Positions 60,663-64,000 of a DNA stretch of 64,000 bases are shown here, piece after piece. How positions within the stretch are numbered: the stretch's first letter is position 1; every line of letters begins with the position of its first letter. The translations under genes were made by a program, and so were the position numbers. Under the pieces are notes generated by a model. It had not been told where the DNA came from. It did not search any database and saw nothing but the letters and a program-made list of their open reading frames with translations. Origin of the DNA: Heliobacterium mobile (GTDB lineage Bacteria; Bacillota; Desulfitobacteriia; Heliobacteriales; Heliobacteriaceae); assembly GCF_009720735.1 (NCBI RefSeq), contig NZ_WNKU01000018.1, positions 1 through 64,000 of the forward strand. Reading direction: 5' to 3'.

Positions 60663-60786
60663 TTTAAATAGGTCATGTAATTGGAAAGTGAATTAATGGG
60701 AACTCGTTTCTGTAAAACACGAGGTTGAAGCCGTTGCAAAATATGAAGCTGTTCACGGGGACAAGAATGAAATACCTGTTGCCTTC

Positions 60787-60830
60787 AAAGCGATCCCGCT
60801 GCAAACACTGGCGAGGTCGCTTTTTTTTCG
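60787..60830 (+). terminator. Repeated terminator, copy 1
   Basis: AAAGCGATCCCG...GGCGAGGTCGCTTTTTTT. The same stem with T tract recurs at 61139-61180 and 61497-61533, framing the two paralogous small genes. Coding-like residue sequence just upstream (60733-60790) may be the end of a lost gene. Confidence 0.7.
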
Positions 60831-60872
60831 CGGCCGTCCGGGACACACTAATCCCGGAGGTGATGCGTCTTC

Positions 60873-61136
60873 ATCCAGGAATGGCTTGAATCTCGACGGC
60901 AGAAAAGACGGGCTACGTTCCAAGAAATCGTAGATGATATGGATGGTAGTAAATCCGAGCAATTAAAGCTTGCGGATGATCTCGAAGGATTTTTGAACCA
61001 GATTAATAGCCAAGATTATCCGATACCGCAGAGTGTTCGAGAGTTCTTAGAGGCAGGCATTAGGCAAGCTAGAGGTCAAGCTGAATGGTATGAAGAACTG
61101 CAGGAGAGTATAAGGAAGCAGGAAAACCTCCACTAA
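60873..61136 (+). CDS. Small helical protein A, no canonical start
   Basis: 87 residues from AUC 60873 (QEWLESRRQKRRATFQEIVDD, then KLADDLEGFLNQINSQDYPIPQSVREFL). GGAGGTGAT at 60856-60864 is a full anti-SD match, but the ATG at 60863 opens a 9-codon frame ending at 60889, in another frame. No ATG, GTG or TTG is in frame before 60939. The same 45-base leader is conserved in 61208-61252 ahead of the paralogue, and both encode FIQEWLESRR, so translation from this region seems real. Mechanism unknown. Confidence 0.6.
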   Translation: MQEWLESRRQKRRATFQEIVDDMDGSKSEQLKLADDLEGFLNQINSQDYPIPQSVREFLEAGIRQARGQAEWYEELQESIRKQENLH

Positions 61137-61138
61137 AC

Positions 61139-61180
61139 GATGAGCGACCTCACCACCACCGGCGAGGTCGCTTTTGTTTT
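61139..61180 (+). terminator. Repeated terminator, copy 2
   Basis: GCGACCTC...GGCGAGGTCGC followed by TTTTGTTTTTG. Confidence 0.75.
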
Positions 61181-61224
61181 TGTGCCCATCCTGGGTATCC
61201 TAAGCCTGGAGGTGATGCGTCTTC

Positions 61225-61485
61225 ATCCAGGAATGGCTTGAATCTCGACGGCGGGAGAAAAGGAAAAACGAAGAGCTTGCATTGGCTGAATTAAAAGACA
61301 TTACTGATACCAATGCTACTTTAGCCAACGATCTCAAGTTTTTCCAAGAACAAATCGATGCCGCTGGCCTTACTGTTCCGAAGAGTGTTCAGGAACTATT
61401 AAATGAAAGCCAAAAGAAATCGAGTGATCGGGTCAAAATGTTTGGAGAAGTTTATTCTCAGGAAAAAGAACGCATCTATCATTGA
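61225..61485 (+). CDS. Small helical protein B, paralogue of A
   Basis: 86 residues from AUC 61225. It shares QEWLESRR and the pattern LANDLKFFQEQIDAAGLTVPKSVQELL with protein A. The SD and leader are the same as for A (61208-61252 identical over 45 bases), again with an out-of-frame ATG and no canonical in-frame start before UUG 61282. The two genes, each with its terminator, form a tandem duplication. Function unknown. Confidence 0.6.
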   Translation: MQEWLESRRREKRKNEELALAELKDITDTNATLANDLKFFQEQIDAAGLTVPKSVQELLNESQKKSSDRVKMFGEVYSQEKERIYH

Positions 61486-61496
61486 ACCTCCACACC

Positions 61497-61533
61497 GCGA
61501 TCTCGCCACTACCGGCGAGGTCGCTTTTTTGCG
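61497..61533 (+). terminator. Repeated terminator, copy 3
   Basis: GCGATCTCGCC...GGCGAGGTCGC followed by TTTTTTG. Confidence 0.75.
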
Positions 61534-61741
61534 TTTACATAGAAGATGAGTTTTTCGCGGGATAAGAGGGGCTTTTTATAGGGTTGAGAGAGGTAGATAG
61601 GCCAAAACTCGTTTGCTATGCAGTGGATAGAAGACAAGAATCATAAAAAGGCGGTTTCAAAAAAAGGTATTTTAATATTTACATAGAAATAAAATTTATC
61701 CAAACACTTATGGCTTCTATAAATTTTGAGGTGGGATGCTT

Positions 61742-63820
61742 ATGATAGCACTTCAGGCAAGTATACGAGAGTTTATACAAAAAGAGGATCAACAATTTGT
61801 TATCCCGGTATATCAACGAACGTATGATTGGAAAAAACCTCAATGTATGGAGTTACTTAAAGACATAAAAAAAGCCGGAGAAAATATAACCGTAAAATCA
61901 CACTTTCTAGGTTCAATAGTATATATTATGGATAATCATTTTCATGCTACCGGTGTGAAAAAGTTGCTTGTTATAGATGGACAACAGCGAATAACCACAA
62001 TCTCTCTTCTTGTTTTAGCAATGGCGGAATACTTAGGACAAACGGAACAAAGTTTTGCTGTTTCAAAAAAAGAGTTGCTTAACAGATACATATACAATCA
62101 ATACTCTAAACAACCAGAAACGGATATTAAATTACAATTAACTAAGTCTGATAAGCATGTTTACGAAAATCTAGTTAGACATGGAGAGGTTGAAAATAAA
62201 AGTCATAACATTATTAAAAACTATTTGTACTTCATGGATTATCTCCTGTCAGAGAATCCAAATATTGATCACCTTAATTATGGTTTAAGTAAATTATTAG
62301 TTGTAGATGTTTCATTGGTTCGTGGGGAAGATAATCCCCAGCTCATTTTTGAAAGTATGAATTCTACCGGGTTAAATCTTACTCAGGCTGACCTTATTAG
62401 GAACTACATCCTAATGGATATGGAACCTGAGCCTCAAACTCTTACTTATGAAAAGTATTGGTACCCTATGGAACAAAAACTAAAGAACAATATACCAGAA
62501 ACCGATACTATTAAAAATGAATTGTCCGACTTTTTAAGGGATTATCTTATCTTAAAGAGCATGAGAATTCCTAGAAAGTCTTCTGTATATGATGATTTCA
62601 AGAAATTTTACGAATCAAAATATACTCGATCAAAAGATGATATAAACTCATTAATGTCTGACTTATTTACTTATTCAAAAATATACAACATCATAACCAA
62701 AGGAAAAGACGAAAATAAAGAGATTTCTAATAAGTTTTTAAGCCTTAATAAACTTGATATAAATGTGGCTTATCCTTTATTAATGAAATTACATTGTGAC
62801 TATACAAACGGATATCTCAATAAAAGTGAAATCACTTACCTACTTGATTTAATCGAATCGTACGTTCTTCGAAGACTCATATGCAACTTACCAACTAATT
62901 CATTAAATAAGGTTTTTCTTAGCATTATTAAAGAAATAGATGAAACAAATTATGTCAGAACGTTAGAAAAGATATTGCTCGATAAAAATGGGTCTGCTAG
63001 ATTTCCTGATGATATAGAATTCAAAGAAGCTTTCATACTTAGAGATATCTATAACATGAATAATAAAAATCGAAAGTACATTCTCAGTAAACTTGAGAAT
63101 CATAATTCTAAAGAGTTACTCAACGTAGACGAGTTTACCATAGAGCACATAATGCCTCAAACTAAGGATCTCTCTATCGAATGGAAAATGTCCCTAGGAG
63201 ATGAATGGCGGCATGTTCATGGAAAATACTTGCACACAATTGGTAACTTAACATTGACAGGCTACAATTCCGAAATGGGAAAAAAATCATTCATTGAAAA
63301 GCGGGATATGGAAAAAGGTTTTAGAGATAGTCCGGTTCGACTTAACGATAGTCTCAAAAATCTAACGACTTGGAATGAAGCTGAAATCCTTAAAAGAGCG
63401 AACTTGCTTGCGGATTTAGCGTTACAAATATGGTTTAGACCATATTATTCAAAGTCTAATGAAGAATATATCTCCAAATTTATTGGATTTAGTGATGATT
63501 GGACTGGCAAAAAGCCTGTAAGTTTTGTCTTTATGGATAATGACTACAAAGTAAGAGACTTAACAAATCTCTATACAAAATTAATCTCATTATTGTATGA
63601 ATTTGACATGTCTAATTTTTTATCAGTAATTGAAGATGAGGATTTTCAAAATAGAAAATTTTGTTCTAAGAGACCAGAAGAGCTTAACTACCCTTATGAA
63701 GTATCAGATAGCGGAATATATATTGAAAAGAACCTAAACTCTAATGCGAAAAAAAAGAACTTGGAGTTGTTGTTTGAAAAGTTGGAAATAGATGAGAACG
63801 ATCTAATAATTAATTTTTAA
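61742..63820 (+). CDS. DUF262/DUF1524 protein (GmrSD-like type IV restriction enzyme)
   Basis: The 692-residue protein has an N-terminal DUF262 (ParB/Srx-like NTP-binding) domain with PVYQRTYDWKKPQ and VIDGQQRITTISLL (about 80). ESMNSTGLNLTQADLIRNY (about 208) follows. A central helical region leads to DUF1524 with an HNH-type nuclease: TIEHIMPQ (about 463) and HTIGNLTLTGYNSEMG (about 495). GmrSD enzymes cut glucosylated hydroxymethylcytosine DNA of phages; other relatives restrict differently modified DNA. The C-terminal 110 residues form an extra domain. ATG 61742, with GAGGTGG 7-8 bases upstream, is preferred to ATG 61736. Confidence 0.88.
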   Translation: MIALQASIREFIQKEDQQFVIPVYQRTYDWKKPQCMELLKDIKKAGENITVKSHFLGSIVYIMDNHFHATGVKKLLVIDGQQRITTISLLVLAMAEYLGQTEQSFAVSKKELLNRYIYNQYSKQPETDIKLQLTKSDKHVYENLVRHGEVENKSHNIIKNYLYFMDYLLSENPNIDHLNYGLSKLLVVDVSLVRGEDNPQLIFESMNSTGLNLTQADLIRNYILMDMEPEPQTLTYEKYWYPMEQKLKNNIPETDTIKNELSDFLRDYLILKSMRIPRKSSVYDDFKKFYESKYTRSKDDINSLMSDLFTYSKIYNIITKGKDENKEISNKFLSLNKLDINVAYPLLMKLHCDYTNGYLNKSEITYLLDLIESYVLRRLICNLPTNSLNKVFLSIIKEIDETNYVRTLEKILLDKNGSARFPDDIEFKEAFILRDIYNMNNKNRKYILSKLENHNSKELLNVDEFTIEHIMPQTKDLSIEWKMSLGDEWRHVHGKYLHTIGNLTLTGYNSEMGKKSFIEKRDMEKGFRDSPVRLNDSLKNLTTWNEAEILKRANLLADLALQIWFRPYYSKSNEEYISKFIGFSDDWTGKKPVSFVFMDNDYKVRDLTNLYTKLISLLYEFDMSNFLSVIEDEDFQNRKFCSKRPEELNYPYEVSDSGIYIEKNLNSNAKKKNLELLFEKLEIDENDLIINF

Positions 63821-63892
63821 TAACGATTAAGTGGACCTATGCGGGTAAAAACGCACACATTGTACCCCACCACCCACAGCCCACCTATTGAA

Positions 63893-63940
63893 TAGACAGG
63901 CAGTTCAGCCCATCGTGGCCGGACTGCTTTATTTTTTTCA
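63893..63940 (+). terminator. Terminator before the last partial gene
   Basis: GCAGTTCAGCC / GGCCGGACTGC stem followed by TTTATTTTTTT. Confidence 0.75.
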
Positions 63941-63953
63941 AGGACGGTGGCTA

Positions 63954-64000
63954 ATGACAGCAATCAACAGCGAACTAACACCAGACACCATCCACCACAT
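63954..64000 (+). CDS. Start of an unidentified gene (3' truncated by window)
   Basis: ATG 63954 follows AAGGACGGTGG and opens MTAINSELTPDTIHH, running to the window edge. Only 15 codons are visible, so no identity can be given. Confidence 0.4.
   Translation, partial: MTAINSELTPDTIHH

Noticed and set aside
1-64000. CRISPR array
   Set aside because: No set of short direct repeats with regular unique spacers was found; the GGCGTCA repeats and hairpins have other explanations.

Overview
The window reads as part of a Gram-positive, spore-forming Bacillales-type genome (possibly Alicyclobacillaceae-like; the genus is a guess). The evidence is very strong GGAGG ribosome binding sites, a Spo0E-like gene, two CBO0543-family membrane proteins and a tRNA-Pro integration locus. 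About the left half is a temperate tailed phage. The right half is a chain of integrative elements and cargo genes at tRNA-Pro.

1-8.5 kb: the end of a phage late operon. It holds a tape measure protein (5' end outside the window), a tail hub, tail-tip and fibre proteins, then a lysis cassette (small coiled-coil membrane protein, N-acetylmuramoyl-L-alanine amidase, holin). 8.5-16.3 kb: replication initiation (HTH initiator, DnaC-like loader, DnaB-like helicase, zinc-less Toprim primase) interleaved with four Bro-N/ORF6N antirepressor-type proteins that have exchanged domains. 16.3-18 kb: a minus-strand XRE repressor pair diverging from a sigma-like gene. 18-29.4 kb: a DNA synthesis and nucleotide operon (SSB, family A polymerase, 4Fe-4S RecB/Cas4-like nuclease, Hjc-like resolvase, anaerobic ribonucleotide reductase NrdG/NrdD, ThyX-like protein, DNA methyltransferase, dNMP kinase, second sigma-like protein).

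29.4-35 kb: accessory genes and decayed genes (DUF4405 cytochrome, secreted protein, Spo0E-like, a gene broken by one frameshift, SASA esterase, STAS protein).

35-53.6 kb: five copies of the 3' part of a tRNA-Pro gene (minus orientation). Each is preceded by the same terminator hairpin and a pair of GGCGTCA repeats that look like integrase arm sites. Two copies continue into a second arm and a nearly identical tyrosine integrase. They bound a 14.4 kb satellite-like element (integrase, AEP primase-helicase, XerC/D-like recombinase, TerS-like HTH protein, candidate defence genes) and three cassettes of about 0.75-1.0 kb. Each cassette carries one gene: ferredoxin, coiled-coil protein, or ABC-type ATPase.

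53.6-64 kb: cargo after the second integrase. It includes a PAS histidine kinase, RidA, an orphan omega-like subunit, a leucine-carboxyl-methyltransferase-family protein, two duplicated small genes, and a DUF262/DUF1524 (GmrSD-like) enzyme. A 156-157 bp MITE-like repeat is scattered here and in the satellite.

Two themes cross the window. One is the tRNA-Pro fragment-bounded cassette array. The other is a recurrent use of near-cognate start codons (AUU, AUC, CUG) placed 7-9 nt after strong Shine-Dalgarno sequences. No CRISPR array, rRNA or complete tRNA was found.
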